Shown here: positions 6,254-14,275 of the stretch, one piece after another
How the letters are laid out: each line of letters starts with the position of its first letter
Position numbering within the stretch: the stretch's first letter is position 1
Assembly: GCA_964586835.1 (NCBI GenBank)
Contig: CAZPIC010000043.1
Span: 1 to 16,194 of the forward strand
Reading direction: 5' to 3'
Length of the DNA: 16,194 nt
DNA from: CAZLYF01 sp964586835
GTDB lineage: Bacteria > Bacillota > Clostridia > Christensenellales > Aristaeellaceae
The notes under the pieces: generated by a model
Databases searched by the model: none
What the model was told of the DNA's origin: nothing
The model's input: the letters and a program-made list of their open reading frames with translations, nothing else
Position numbers and translations under genes: made by a program

Positions 6254-6263
6254 CAGCATATCC

Positions 6264-6965
6264 TCAACCCAGGATCATGCGCCCGCAGGTCTCGCACTCA
6301 ACAAGCTTGCCTGCTCTGATGTCCTGCAGCACGGAAGAAGGAAAAGACATATTGCAGCCGCCGCACTGTCCGTTGGTCAGCTTTGCCATCGCCGGCACGC
6401 AGCGGAGCTTGATCGCACGGTATCTTTCAATATTCACCGCTTCGATGTTACGCAATTTTTCCTCCGCTGCAGCACGGAGTTTTTCAAGCTCGGCGGACTT
6501 CTCCTTGTATTCCGCCTCATACTCTAAGCGAAGCTCGTCAAACTCCGCCTTATTCCTGACCGCGCGCAACTTGATGTCCCGCTGCCTCCTGTCGCGATCG
6601 GCGGCATTTTTCCTGATCCGCTTTGTTTCCATCTCGTACTCGTCAAGGTTGCCAAGCATCCTCTGCGCCTCGACCAGAAAGGCTCGGGCATCGTCACTGC
6701 TGCGGACGGGGCTCTCCTGGATGCGCGCGTGCAGTTGCCTGAGCTGTTCTTCAGCAAGCAGAACGGCATCCTTGAGCACGTCGGTCCTGTCAAGCATGGC
6801 GACGATTTCCTCTTCGATTTCCCTGAGCATGTTCTGCTGGGCCTGCAGCGATTCCCTCAGCTTCAGCAACCTCAGCCGCTTGGGTGACCGCTTGATGGCT
6901 CTGTTGAGGTTGTCGGCCTCGACATCCGCCAGCTGGTACTCCCACAACAGTTCGAGTTGGTTCAT
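6264..6965 (-). CDS. Coiled-coil protein with C-terminal C4 zinc ribbon (COG1579 family)
   Basis: Of the 233 residues, about 10-185 form long charged helices rich in Glu, Lys, Arg and Leu, typical of a coiled coil. The C-terminal zinc ribbon holds C201-x2-C204 (CGGC) and C224-x2-C227 (CETC). Bacterial proteins of this shape belong to COG1579 (zf-RING_7-like). A nucleic-acid-binding or ribosome-linked role has been proposed for the family, but this product's role is not visible here. The ATG follows GAAGGAGG by 5 nt and lies directly after the stop of the Nif3-family gene, so translation is probably coupled. rnpB follows within about 10 nt. Adjacency to a Nif3-family gene is common in Firmicutes. 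Confidence 0.9.
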   Translation of the reverse strand: MNQLELLWEYQLADVEADNLNRAIKRSPKRLRLLKLRESLQAQQNMLREIEEEIVAMLDRTDVLKDAVLLAEEQLRQLHARIQESPVRSSDDARAFLVEAQRMLGNLDEYEMETKRIRKNAADRDRRQRDIKLRAVRNKAEFDELRLEYEAEYKEKSAELEKLRAAAEEKLRNIEAVNIERYRAIKLRCVPAMAKLTNGQCGGCNMSFPSSVLQDIRAGKLVECETCGRMILG

Positions 6966-7754
6966 TCATCCTCCTTCGGGCATCCCGGGCTTGTACGGAT
7001 CCCGTGTAGACACGTGGATACGCATCTCGTATTGTAGCGTATCCATGGCTGCTTGTAAACCCGCAGCGACGAGAGGCAGCATGGGGGCTTCGGTATAAAA
7101 ATGACCGCCACACAAAAGGACAAACCCGCTTTCTGCCGCCGCAACCGCCTCATGGTGCCTTGCTTCCCCCGTCAACAGCGCATCCGCCCCCGCCGCACGG
7201 GCTTGCACATAGGCCTCTCCAAGGGCACCCCCTCCGATGGCCAGCATCCTGACATTCGCATCGCGTCTTCCGTACAGGATTGCCGGTCCCCCAAGCAGCC
7301 GGGACACCCTCGTGCGCAGGCTGTCTGCGCGCAGGGGACGTGGAAGGCTGCCAACATGCAGATAATCGCCTTCCCTGAAGGAATTTTTCAGTCCAAGGAT
7401 CGCTGCTACCGCTGCGCTGCCGCTGAAGTCACTGCGGTCAAAGTTCGTATGTGCTGCCAGCAGGGCGATCTTTTCGCGGATCAGCAGGCTGATGACGCCT
7501 GCTTCGTACTCAGGCTCAGCCAGGCTTTGAATGGGATGAAACATGAGCGGATGGTGTACGACAATGAGCTTGGCCCCAAGCTCCAGCGCTTCTGCGACCA
7601 CCGAGGGGGTTGCATCCAGTGCCAGCAGGACAGTTTCAACACGGCTATCCAGACTCCCAATCAACAGGCCACTGTTGTCGTATGCTTCCTGCGTGGAAAA
7701 GGGCGCGACGGAGTCAATCCAGCTGAAAACCTCCCTAACGGTTCCGGTACGCAT
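6966..7754 (-). CDS. Nif3/YqfO-like dinuclear metal-centre protein (DUF34)
   Basis: The 262-residue product has the Nif3 metal ligands: HHPLMF (H67, H68), AHTNFD (H102, D106) and GHFYTE (H218, E222), plus the DNSGLLIG motif near residues 26-33. Family members form toroidal hexamers with two metal ions per subunit. Some are annotated as GTP cyclohydrolase 1 type 2, but a physiological reaction is not settled. The protein is of the short form, without the PII-like insert seen in longer Firmicutes members such as YqfO. The first 20 nt overlap the end of trmK, and GAAGGAGG lies 8 nt before the ATG inside trmK. The trmK-Nif3 pair is a widespread arrangement in Firmicutes. Confidence 0.93.
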   Translation of the reverse strand: MRTGTVREVFSWIDSVAPFSTQEAYDNSGLLIGSLDSRVETVLLALDATPSVVAEALELGAKLIVVHHPLMFHPIQSLAEPEYEAGVISLLIREKIALLAAHTNFDRSDFSGSAAVAAILGLKNSFREGDYLHVGSLPRPLRADSLRTRVSRLLGGPAILYGRRDANVRMLAIGGGALGEAYVQARAAGADALLTGEARHHEAVAAAESGFVLLCGGHFYTEAPMLPLVAAGLQAAMDTLQYEMRIHVSTRDPYKPGMPEGG

Positions 7755-8412
7755 CCTTCAAAGCCTCCTTCAGCCACAAAACGTGCCGTTCTCCTTCCGG
7801 GCCCCTCTCCCTGACTGCCGCTGCAAGGCGCCAGCGAAGGTATTCCCCGACGCGGGCGGAGGCAGTCGCGGTGAGAGAAGGTCCGATATACAGCTGCCTC
7901 TCCGAATAGGCCGCTCTTCCCCGGGCAGCGCAGATCACGGTATAGAAGCGGGAACCACTGCGCAAGACGCGTTCTTCCGGGATCCTGTAGCCGGCTTCCA
8001 ACAACGCCTGTCTTAGCTCCGGCATGCTGCTGTGTGCCGAAAGGATCAGCTTGGCCTGTCCAGCCCGAATGGCGTCCTTGAGCATGGCAGCCATGCGGCG
8101 CCCACCCAAGCCGCAGATTGCAATGGCTTCCACGGGCTGTGTAATGGCAAGTAAACCATCGGCGACAACAAAATCAGCGCGGTCTGAAAGACCCTTGCGC
8201 TTAAGGAGGGATCGGGCTTTCGCAAGCGAAGCAGCGCTCAGATCGCTGACAATCATACGCTGGCAGCGCCCGCTTGCCAGAAGCATCAGGGAGAGCTTCC
8301 CGTGGTCCGCGCCGATGTCCGCGCCGGTCTGGCAGCAGGGAAAACAATCGGCCACTGTCGATAGTCTCTCATCGTGCGCCAGCGGCGTGAACGCGCGGGT
8401 TTCTCCGGTCAA
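7735..8412 (-). CDS. trmK: tRNA (adenine(22)-N1)-methyltransferase
   Basis: The protein has 225 residues from a TTG start. The SAM-binding motif I ADIGADHGKLS (31-41), the acidic motif VSDLSAASLAKA (55-66), VVADGL (82-87) and ICGLGG (99-104) follow the TrmK (YqfN/COG2384) pattern. The enzyme methylates N1 of A22 in the tRNA D-loop region. No in-frame ATG exists near the family start. The TTG overlaps the rpoD stop (TTGA), with GAAGGA 9 nt upstream, which supports translational coupling. The C-terminal part from about residue 175 is helical, as expected for the family. Confidence 0.92.
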   Translation of the reverse strand: MTGETRAFTPLAHDERLSTVADCFPCCQTGADIGADHGKLSLMLLASGRCQRMIVSDLSAASLAKARSLLKRKGLSDRADFVVADGLLAITQPVEAIAICGLGGRRMAAMLKDAIRAGQAKLILSAHSSMPELRQALLEAGYRIPEERVLRSGSRFYTVICAARGRAAYSERQLYIGPSLTATASARVGEYLRWRLAAAVRERGPEGERHVLWLKEALKDAYRNR

Positions 8413-9500
8413 TCCAGAAAGTCCTTCAGCTTTTTGCTTCGGCTGGGGTGACGGAGTTTGCGCAGTGCCTTCGCTTCAATCTGGCGGATTCTTTCCCGCG
8501 TAACAAGGAATTCTTTGCCCACCTCTTCAAGCGTCCGTGGGTTGCCATCATCTAGGCCGAAACGGAGCCTCAGCACCTTCGCTTCGCGGGGGGTCAGGGT
8601 GTCCAGGACATCCCACAGCAGCTCTTTCATGAGTGAATTGGACGCGGCTTCAGCGGGCGGAGGGGCATCCTCGTCCTGTATAAAGTCGCCCAGGTGGCTG
8701 TCTTCTTCCTCTCCGATGGGCGTCTCAAGGGAGACGGGCTCCTGCGCAATCTTGATGATTTCTCGTACCTTGTTCTCCGTAATGCCCATCGTTCTAGCGA
8801 TTTCCTCCGGCGTCGGTTCGCGGCCATACTCCTGGAGAAGCTGTCTGGAGATCCGGATGAGCTTGTTGATCGTTTCGACCATGTGCACGGGAATGCGGAT
8901 CGTTCTGGCCTGGTCGGCAATGGCGCGCGTGATGGCCTGCCTGATCCACCAGGTGGCGTAGGTAGAAAACTTGTATCCCTTCCGATAGTCAAACTTCTCT
9001 ACGGCCTTGATCAGACCAAGATTGCCTTCCTGGATCAGGTCCAGAAACAGCATGCCCCTGCCAACGTAGCGTTTGGCGATGGATACGACAAGCCTCAGGT
9101 TGGCTTCAGCCAGCTCTCTCTTGGCATTTCCATCACCTGCCTCCATACGCTTGGCAATCTCCACCTCTTCCTCGGCTGTAAGCAGGGATACTTTTCCGAT
9201 CTCTTTCAGGTACATGCGCACCGGATCGTCAATGTTCACGACATCGGGGGCCGTCAGGTCAATCTCCTCTTCCGCCTCTTCTTCTTTGGAGGTTTCCTGC
9301 TGCTCTTCTTCTCCTGCCCGGGTGACACGCACGCCCAGGGACTCAAGCGTTTCAAGGATCGTCTCAAACCGGTCCGGGTCCACTTCGGCAGCCGAAAGCG
9401 CGGTCAAGATCTCCTCATAAGTCACGCTGCCCTTTGACCGGGCTTGTTCGTAGAGCTCATTCAGTTTCGCTTCGATCTGCTCGTCCGTCATCGAAGCCAA
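8409..9500 (-). CDS. rpoD: RNA polymerase primary sigma factor (sigma-70/RpoD)
   Basis: This 363-residue product is of typical length for the Firmicutes housekeeping sigma factor. Residues 5-60 form region 1.1, followed by an acidic linker (EEEQQETSKEEEAEEEIDL). Region 1.2 is DDPVRMYLKEIG (91-102). Region 2 covers about 133-196 with the -10 recognition and melting helices (FSTYATWWIRQAITRAI, 178-194). Region 3 follows. Region 4.2 is PRTLEEVGKEFLVTRERIRQ (321-340), then KALRKLRHPSRSKKLKDFLD. The start is taken as TTG 9500, directly after the dnaG stop, with AAAGGA 10 nt upstream. ATG 9491 (MTDEQ) is an alternative 3 codons later. The gene sits in the dgt-dnaG-rpoD block. The TTGACA/TATAAT-like promoters in this window match what its product should read. 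Confidence 0.97.
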   Translation of the reverse strand: MASMTDEQIEAKLNELYEQARSKGSVTYEEILTALSAAEVDPDRFETILETLESLGVRVTRAGEEEQQETSKEEEAEEEIDLTAPDVVNIDDPVRMYLKEIGKVSLLTAEEEVEIAKRMEAGDGNAKRELAEANLRLVVSIAKRYVGRGMLFLDLIQEGNLGLIKAVEKFDYRKGYKFSTYATWWIRQAITRAIADQARTIRIPVHMVETINKLIRISRQLLQEYGREPTPEEIARTMGITENKVREIIKIAQEPVSLETPIGEEEDSHLGDFIQDEDAPPPAEAASNSLMKELLWDVLDTLTPREAKVLRLRFGLDDGNPRTLEEVGKEFLVTRERIRQIEAKALRKLRHPSRSKKLKDFLD

Positions 9501-11285
9501 TCACACCACGTCCTTTCCGTTGGCCGCCATGCCCTTGAGCCGGCGAAGCTCCGCCGACAGCGACATGATCTCTTGGAGGGCCTTTTCTTTCTGTTCTTCG
9601 GACAAACGGTCCATTTCAGTCGTTCGCTCGCCAATCTGTTTCATGATGCTGGTGATGCGCATCGTTTTCAGGCAACCTTCCGCTGCAGCTGTCACCTGGT
9701 CTCGTCCGAGGTCCCTGTGCATCGCGAACGCCTCTCCCGCCACGGTGCGGTCGGGACTGTCTCCCAGTTCCGCCAGGATGGCCACCGGCCGCTGGCCCCT
9801 GAGAAGCCTGCCTGCGAAGTCCCTGTACGTCGGATTGGTAAAGTCCTGTTCGCCGACCATCCCGGGCGGAAGGTGACCGCTTGCCAGAAGCGCGATCAGG
9901 GTTTTTTCAGCCAAGTTCTCCGGCACGGGTGCCTTTTCCCTCTGGCGGGGTTGCGGCGGTCTGGCCGGAGGGGTCAGCGCTGCAGGGTTGCGCCCGCGGC
10001 TGACCGATACCTGCTCTTTCAGCGTCTGGATTGAAAAGCCTGTCTTGACGGACAGCGCCTTCAGACAAAGATCCGTCTCAATCGGGTCGTTTAGCCCAGC
10101 CAACAGCACCGAGGCTTCTCGGGCATAGCCTGTCCGGCCTTCCTGGTTAGACAGGTCAAACGCCTTCTCGATACGGCCAAGTCGAAAAGCCGTCGGCGAC
10201 ACAGGCTTCAGGCTGTAAAAAGCAGCTGCCCCGCCTTTTCGGATCAGTTCGTCCGGGTCGGTTCCTTCCGGATAGGGCAGTACCCTGGCCGCGACGCCCT
10301 CGCGCTCAAACACTACAATCGCGCGCTGGGCAGCCAGCTGTCCGGGTTCATCCCCGTCGAAGGAGATCCATACCTCAGGCGCAAACCTCTTGACCAGCCG
10401 TGCCTGTTCGGGGGTAAGGGAGGTTCCCAGCGTTGCCACCACGCCATCCACTCCGCTCTTGTCAAGCGCGAGCACGTCCATGTATCCCTCCACAAGGATC
10501 AGGCGCTTGAGGTTGCGCTTCTTTCTAAGCAGGTTAACCCCGTAGACTGTCAAGCGCTTGTTAAACACCTGTGTGTCGGCGGTGTTCAGGTACTTGGGCT
10601 GTGAGTCTCCCAAGGCCCTGGCCCCAAAGCCTACGGTTCGTCCGTAGAGGTCGATGATGGGAAACATCACCCTGCTGCGGAAGACATCATAGCGTGCTTT
10701 TCCCTTGTCCTGCACAAGACCCGCAAGCACGAGTTCCTCGGTGGAGAACCCTTTTGCTTCGAGGTGCCCGGCCAGTCCATCCCATTGCGCGCTGCTCGCC
10801 CCCAGCCCAAAACGCCGGATGATCGCATCATCCAAACCCCGCTGTCTAAGATAGCTCAGCGCACCGGTCTCCTTCTCGTCGTACAGGCGATGGTGGAAAT
10901 AAAGCGCGGCCTCTCGATTCGCATCATAAAGTCGCTCCCGTTGGGAGCGCTGCCTTTGCGCTTCCGGGTCGTCTTTCTCGTCCGGTGGGGGCAAAGCAAA
11001 CAGCTTCGCCAGGTGCAGGAGCGCTTCCTGGTAACTCAGCCTCTCCATTTCCATCACAAACTGGACTACATTCCCTCCGGCTTTGCATCCGAAACAATAG
11101 TAGACGTTCAGTTCGGGATTGACAGAAAAAGAGGGGGTCTTCTCGCTGTGGAAAGGGCACAGCCCGAAGTGGCTTCTGCCTTTTCGAGACAGAGGCAGAT
11201 AAGAGGATACGACCTTGACAATATCTGCACGCGCGTAAACCTCATCCACCCAGGCCCTTGGCAAGCGCCCTCCCACGCCTCTCAC
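9501..11285 (-). CDS. dnaG: DNA primase
   Basis: The 594-residue, full-length product synthesises RNA primers at the replication fork. The N-terminal CHC2 zinc finger uses C43, H46, C64 and C67 (CPFHSEKTPSF and YYCFGC). The catalytic core contains VGFGARAL (218-225) and the Toprim motifs VEGYMD (E266) and FDGDEPG (D310, D312); the usual Ala of this last motif is Pro here. A linker rich in Pro and Arg (about 432-450) leads to the C-terminal helical DnaB-binding region. The start is GTG 11285, which overlaps the dgt stop as GTGA, with GGAAGGGG just upstream. The stop lies immediately before the TTG of rpoD, so dgt, dnaG and rpoD are probably translationally coupled. Confidence 0.97.
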   Translation of the reverse strand: MRGVGGRLPRAWVDEVYARADIVKVVSSYLPLSRKGRSHFGLCPFHSEKTPSFSVNPELNVYYCFGCKAGGNVVQFVMEMERLSYQEALLHLAKLFALPPPDEKDDPEAQRQRSQRERLYDANREAALYFHHRLYDEKETGALSYLRQRGLDDAIIRRFGLGASSAQWDGLAGHLEAKGFSTEELVLAGLVQDKGKARYDVFRSRVMFPIIDLYGRTVGFGARALGDSQPKYLNTADTQVFNKRLTVYGVNLLRKKRNLKRLILVEGYMDVLALDKSGVDGVVATLGTSLTPEQARLVKRFAPEVWISFDGDEPGQLAAQRAIVVFEREGVAARVLPYPEGTDPDELIRKGGAAAFYSLKPVSPTAFRLGRIEKAFDLSNQEGRTGYAREASVLLAGLNDPIETDLCLKALSVKTGFSIQTLKEQVSVSRGRNPAALTPPARPPQPRQREKAPVPENLAEKTLIALLASGHLPPGMVGEQDFTNPTYRDFAGRLLRGQRPVAILAELGDSPDRTVAGEAFAMHRDLGRDQVTAAAEGCLKTMRITSIMKQIGERTTEMDRLSEEQKEKALQEIMSLSAELRRLKGMAANGKDVV

Positions 11286-12325
11286 CGCCCCTTCCCGGTG
11301 GAGACCCTACCGGCCCAGGGGTCCGGCGGGATGGGAAAGCTATCCGGCAAAAAGTATGCGTGATAAGCACGCATGGCGAAGCGGTCGGTCATGGACGCAA
11401 TGTAGTCGGCCACTGCCCGCTGTGTGCCCTCTCTGAAGGAAACACTCTTCAGCTCATCGGGCATGTCTTCCCGGTGTTCCATGAAATGCAGGAAGAGGCT
11501 TTCCAGTACGCGGTCGCATTTTTTTGCCTCCTCCTGTCTTAAGTGATTTGAGTAAACCTTTTCGAATAAAAAGGACCTCAGGGTATCCGTCGCCTCCTGG
11601 ACAGGGCTGCTTGAGGAGATGGCAGGTTTGTCCCTGCTCGCATCCACGATATCCCGGATCATCGTGTCAATGCGGTCTCCATGGCTGCTGCCAAGCACGC
11701 GGATGCATGCCCGTGGTAGATCCGAGGGTTTGATGGCTCCAGCCCGCAGCGCGTCATCAATGTCGTGGTTGATGTAGGCGATCCGATCCGCTCTTGCCAC
11801 GATGCAACCCTCTTGCGTCATCGGGTTTCCACCGCCGGAGTGGTTGAGGATGCCATCCCTCACCTCAAAGCTCAGGTTCAGTCCATGTTCACCTTCCAGA
11901 ATGTCAACCACCCGCAGGCTCTGCTCGTTATGTTTGAAACCATTGGTGCAGAGGCGGTTGAGCGTTTTCTCTCCGATATGTCCAAAGGGCGTGTGGCCAA
12001 GGTCATGCCCCAGCGCAATGGCTTCCGTGAGGTCTTCGTTGAGTTTCAGAGCCCGGGCCAGGGTTCTGGCTACCTGCGCGACTTCAAGGGTATGCGTCAG
12101 TCGCGTTCTGTAATGGTCTCCCTCGGGCGAGAGAAAGACCTGGGTTTTAAACTGCAGCCGGCGAAAGCTCTTTGAATGGAGAATCCTGTCCCGGTCACGC
12201 TGGAAGTCTGTCCGCAGGTCGCAGGGGGACAGATCCCGTTCCCGTCCCCTGGACAGCGCACTCTTTGCCGCGAAGGGGGACAGAAGTTTCAGCTCCTGCC
12301 TTTCGATCATGTCCCTGACGCTCAA
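11282..12325 (-). CDS. dgt: dGTP triphosphohydrolase-like HD-domain protein
   Basis: This 347-residue protein of the dGTPase family cleaves dNTPs to nucleoside and triphosphate. The HD metal site is visible as RTRLTHTLEV (H78), GHDLG (H107, D108) and HTPFGHIGE (H111, H116). The N-terminal RDRILHSKSFRRLQFKTQVF is the conserved substrate-binding part. D180 or nearby in ARADRIAYINHDIDDA fits the last metal ligand region. The start TTG 12325 has AGGAGG 7 nt upstream; ATG 12310 is a weaker alternative. Position before dnaG and rpoD is a common clostridial arrangement and suggests control of dNTP pools alongside replication. I assign no substrate preference beyond the family name. Confidence 0.94.
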   Translation of the reverse strand: MSVRDMIERQELKLLSPFAAKSALSRGRERDLSPCDLRTDFQRDRDRILHSKSFRRLQFKTQVFLSPEGDHYRTRLTHTLEVAQVARTLARALKLNEDLTEAIALGHDLGHTPFGHIGEKTLNRLCTNGFKHNEQSLRVVDILEGEHGLNLSFEVRDGILNHSGGGNPMTQEGCIVARADRIAYINHDIDDALRAGAIKPSDLPRACIRVLGSSHGDRIDTMIRDIVDASRDKPAISSSSPVQEATDTLRSFLFEKVYSNHLRQEEAKKCDRVLESLFLHFMEHREDMPDELKSVSFREGTQRAVADYIASMTDRFAMRAYHAYFLPDSFPIPPDPWAGRVSTGKGR

Positions 12326-12421
12326 GCGCGGACCTCCTCTCGCGGTCTCCCGAATGCTTCCGGATCCCGCACCGTGTAGGATACTGCATGCAGGGTCAAA
12401 ATTCCTGCCTGTGTGGAACGT
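12326..12421 (-). promoter_or_regulatory. Upstream region of dgt with palindrome and weak promoter candidate
   Basis: Read on the minus strand, TTGACC (12394-12399) is a possible -35 box, but the best -10 candidates, TATCCT and TACACG, are at poor spacing (10 and 15 bp). Next to it is the perfect 10-bp palindrome CTGCATGCAG (12384-12393). The block dgt-rnpB could start here or be read through from trmD. Confidence 0.3.
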
Positions 12422-12444
12422 AAAAAAAAGGCCCGCTCTGCCCC
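12422..12444 (-). terminator. Weak terminator candidate after trmD
   Basis: On the minus strand a run of eight T (12422-12429) follows a weak hairpin: GGGGC (12440-12444) pairs with GCC plus two T through G-U pairs, with a 7-nt loop. It starts about 20 nt after the trmD stop. The T run is strong but the stem is poor, so read-through into dgt is likely. Confidence 0.42.
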
Positions 12445-12463
12445 ACCTGGTTCTAACTGGGAA

Positions 12464-13183
12464 TCAGCCCTCTTCGCCCCTCTTCTCCGCTTCTTCTGCG
12501 CACTCTGAGGCATCCAGAAGCTCAGGGCGCCTCGCAAAGGTCGTCTCCAGGGCCCGATCCCTGCGCCAGCGGGCAATGCTGGCATGGTCCCCATTCAGGA
12601 GTACCTCAGGCACGCTGAGTCCCTCGAACACCCGGGGGCGCGTATACTGTGGGTATTCAAGAAGGCCTCCCTGTGAAAAACTCTCCTCCTGCATACTCCG
12701 CGTCCCTCCCAGAACGCCGGGCACAAACCTTGCCACACAGTCGATCAGCACCATGGCCGGAAGCTCGCCGCCCGTGAGCACATAGTCTCCAATGGAAACC
12801 TCGAGGTCGATAAACTTTTGCAGCACGCGTTCATCAACCCCTTCGTAGCGGCCGCACAGGATCATCAGCACCTTCTCCCGGCTGAGCTCCCTGGCCAGAT
12901 CCACGTTGAGACGTGTGCCGCGCGGGCTCATGTACAGGCGTTTTCCCTCAAAGGGGTCCGGCGCCACCGCCCGGATGGCGTCGGCGATCGGCTGAGGGGA
13001 CATCAGCATGCCTGCCCCTCCCCCAAAGGGATAGTCGTCCGTGTTTTTGTGTTTGCTCTTTGAATAGTCGCGGATATTGCTCACACGGAGTTCCAGAATA
13101 CCGTTTTTTTGTGCCCGACCAAGGATGCTAAGATCCAGCGCCGAGAACATCTCAGGAAAGAGGGTCAGGATCTCAATCCTCAA
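12464..13183 (-). CDS. trmD: tRNA (guanine(37)-N1)-methyltransferase
   Basis: The product has 239 residues with the SPOUT trefoil-knot fold. It methylates N1 of G37 next to the anticodon and prevents +1 frameshifting. Visible motifs are MRIEILTLFPEMF at the start, YPFGGGAGMLM (51-61), LCGRYEGVDERV (109-120), the SAM-binding knot IGDYVLTGGELPAM (131-144), the conserved arginine R152 in ARFVPG, and LLEYPQYTRP (174-183). At the position of the catalytic aspartate (Asp169 in the Haemophilus/E. coli enzymes) this protein has Glu167 (QEESF), a conservative change that I believe occurs in other clostridial TrmDs. The start is TTG 13183 with AGAGGTG 7 nt upstream, and it overlaps the end of rimM by 11 nt. 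Confidence 0.96.
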   Translation of the reverse strand: MRIEILTLFPEMFSALDLSILGRAQKNGILELRVSNIRDYSKSKHKNTDDYPFGGGAGMLMSPQPIADAIRAVAPDPFEGKRLYMSPRGTRLNVDLARELSREKVLMILCGRYEGVDERVLQKFIDLEVSIGDYVLTGGELPAMVLIDCVARFVPGVLGGTRSMQEESFSQGGLLEYPQYTRPRVFEGLSVPEVLLNGDHASIARWRRDRALETTFARRPELLDASECAEEAEKRGEEG

Positions 13184-13697
13184 GCACAGACACCTCTTGA
13201 AGGGCCTTGCGGTCGACCGTCACGAGCTGTTGCGGGATATCCACCTGAAGAACGACGTGGGGAACGGCGGGAAACATCAGGCGACCGCGCGGGGTATCCA
13301 GCACATAGACGTCGCTGGCGCCGGAGCTCAGGATATCCCGTAGGACACCCAGCTTTTCTCCGTCTTCGTCCACGACATCGCAACCGATCAGCTCGCAGAT
13401 AAAGTATCTTCCCTCAGGCAAGGCCACGGCATCCTTCCTTGCCACAAAGAGGCACAGGTCTCTCTGGGTCTCTGCCTGCGCCCTGCTTTTAGAGCCATCA
13501 AGGAACAGATACACATGGGCATTGCGGACGCTCACGTCCTCCACCCCTGCTTTTCGGTAGCCTTCCCCCTCCTGTAAATAAACAGACCGCAGGTCGAGAA
13601 ACCGGTCCGGATCATCTGTCTCCGGCCGCACCTTCACAGCCCCCTTGATCCCCTGAGGCTTCAGCACCTGTCCGATACGTATAAAGTCAGACAGCAT
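13173..13697 (-). CDS. rimM: Ribosome maturation factor RimM
   Basis: The 174-residue protein helps maturation of the 30S head near S19. The N-terminal beta-barrel domain begins FIRIGQVLKPQGIKGAVKVR (residues 5-24). The C-terminal PRC-barrel covers about 96-174, with GRYFICELIGCDVVDEDGEK and the conserved MFPAVPHVVLQVD. The ATG at 13697 follows GGGAGATGGA. The gene lies between khpA and trmD as in many Firmicutes; its last 11 nt overlap the start of trmD, suggesting translational coupling. Confidence 0.95.
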   Translation of the reverse strand: MLSDFIRIGQVLKPQGIKGAVKVRPETDDPDRFLDLRSVYLQEGEGYRKAGVEDVSVRNAHVYLFLDGSKSRAQAETQRDLCLFVARKDAVALPEGRYFICELIGCDVVDEDGEKLGVLRDILSSGASDVYVLDTPRGRLMFPAVPHVVLQVDIPQQLVTVDRKALQEVSVLED

Positions 13698-13734
13698 TCC
13701 ATCTCCCGGTAGAAGTCGCGGGCCCGCTGCCCGG

Positions 13735-13962
13735 CTACTGGATTTCTACAAACACGGGTTTCCCGTTTCTTGCTGAAGCCGCCTTGACCACGGTCCGGAT
13801 GGCCTTGGCGATACGGCCTTGCTTGCCAATCACCTTGCCCATATCGTCAGAGGCGACATTCAGCTCCAGGATAATCCCCTCAGGCCCTTCCGTCTCGGTG
13901 ACCCGCACGGCCTCGGGGTCGCTTACCAGCGATCTGGCAAGAAAACGAACCAAATCCTTCAT
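13735..13962 (-). CDS. khpA: KH-domain RNA-binding protein KhpA
   Basis: This 75-residue protein is a single KH domain. The RNA-binding loop is MGKVIGKQGRIAKAIRTVV (GKQG as the GxxG motif, about residues 47-50). In other Firmicutes KhpA (YlqC) pairs with KhpB/Jag and affects cell elongation and division through RNA binding. The ATG at 13962 has GGGAGGGAGA directly upstream. It is in the standard place between rpsP and rimM, 18 nt after rpsP and 37 nt before rimM. Confidence 0.95.
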   Translation of the reverse strand: MKDLVRFLARSLVSDPEAVRVTETEGPEGIILELNVASDDMGKVIGKQGRIAKAIRTVVKAASARNGKPVFVEIQ

Positions 13963-13980
13963 GTCTCTCCCTCCCTGTCG

Positions 13981-14229
13981 TCAGGGCTGGATCGCGCCGC
14001 TCTTTTTTAAAAGCACGCGCACTGTGTCCGTCGGCTGGGCCCCCTTCTTGATCCAGGCGACTGCCTTTTCGTTATCGATCCTGATTTCAGCGGGGTTCAT
14101 CATGGGGTTGTAAATCCCAATCTCTTCGATGAATCGTCCATCGCGGCGGGCACGCTCGTCCGCAACAACGACGCGGTAAAATGGAAACTTCTTCATGCCC
14201 ATCCTCTTAAGCCTGATCTTGACTGCCAT
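13981..14229 (-). CDS. rpsP: 30S ribosomal protein S16
   Basis: This 82-residue protein starts MAVKIRLKRMGMKKFPFYRV and contains VVADERARRDGRFIEEIGIY, the S16 signature, with the usual length. S16 is needed for early 30S assembly. The ATG at 14229 is preferred to an in-frame ATG at 14247 because GGGAGG lies 8 nt before it and the family start matches. The gap to ffh is 46 nt and contains a small hairpin (TTGTGT at 14264-14269 pairing with ACACAA at 14253-14258 on the minus strand), with no sign of a terminator. Confidence 0.97.
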   Translation of the reverse strand: MAVKIRLKRMGMKKFPFYRVVVADERARRDGRFIEEIGIYNPMMNPAEIRIDNEKAVAWIKKGAQPTDTVRVLLKKSGAIQP

Positions 14230-14275
14230 CGCCTTCGCCTCCCTCAATGTTGTTGTGTTGTCTACACAAAAGATT

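Noticed and set aside
6277..7098. Long serine-rich open frame on the plus strand across the zinc-ribbon and Nif3-family genes
   Set aside because: It is the antisense of two well-supported genes; the composition is what reversed coiled-coil codons give.
12450..12463. Possible strong terminator stem using CCCAGTTAGAACC after trmD
   Set aside because: The arms do not pair beyond four or five bases and lie away from the T run; only the weak GGGGC hairpin adjoins it.
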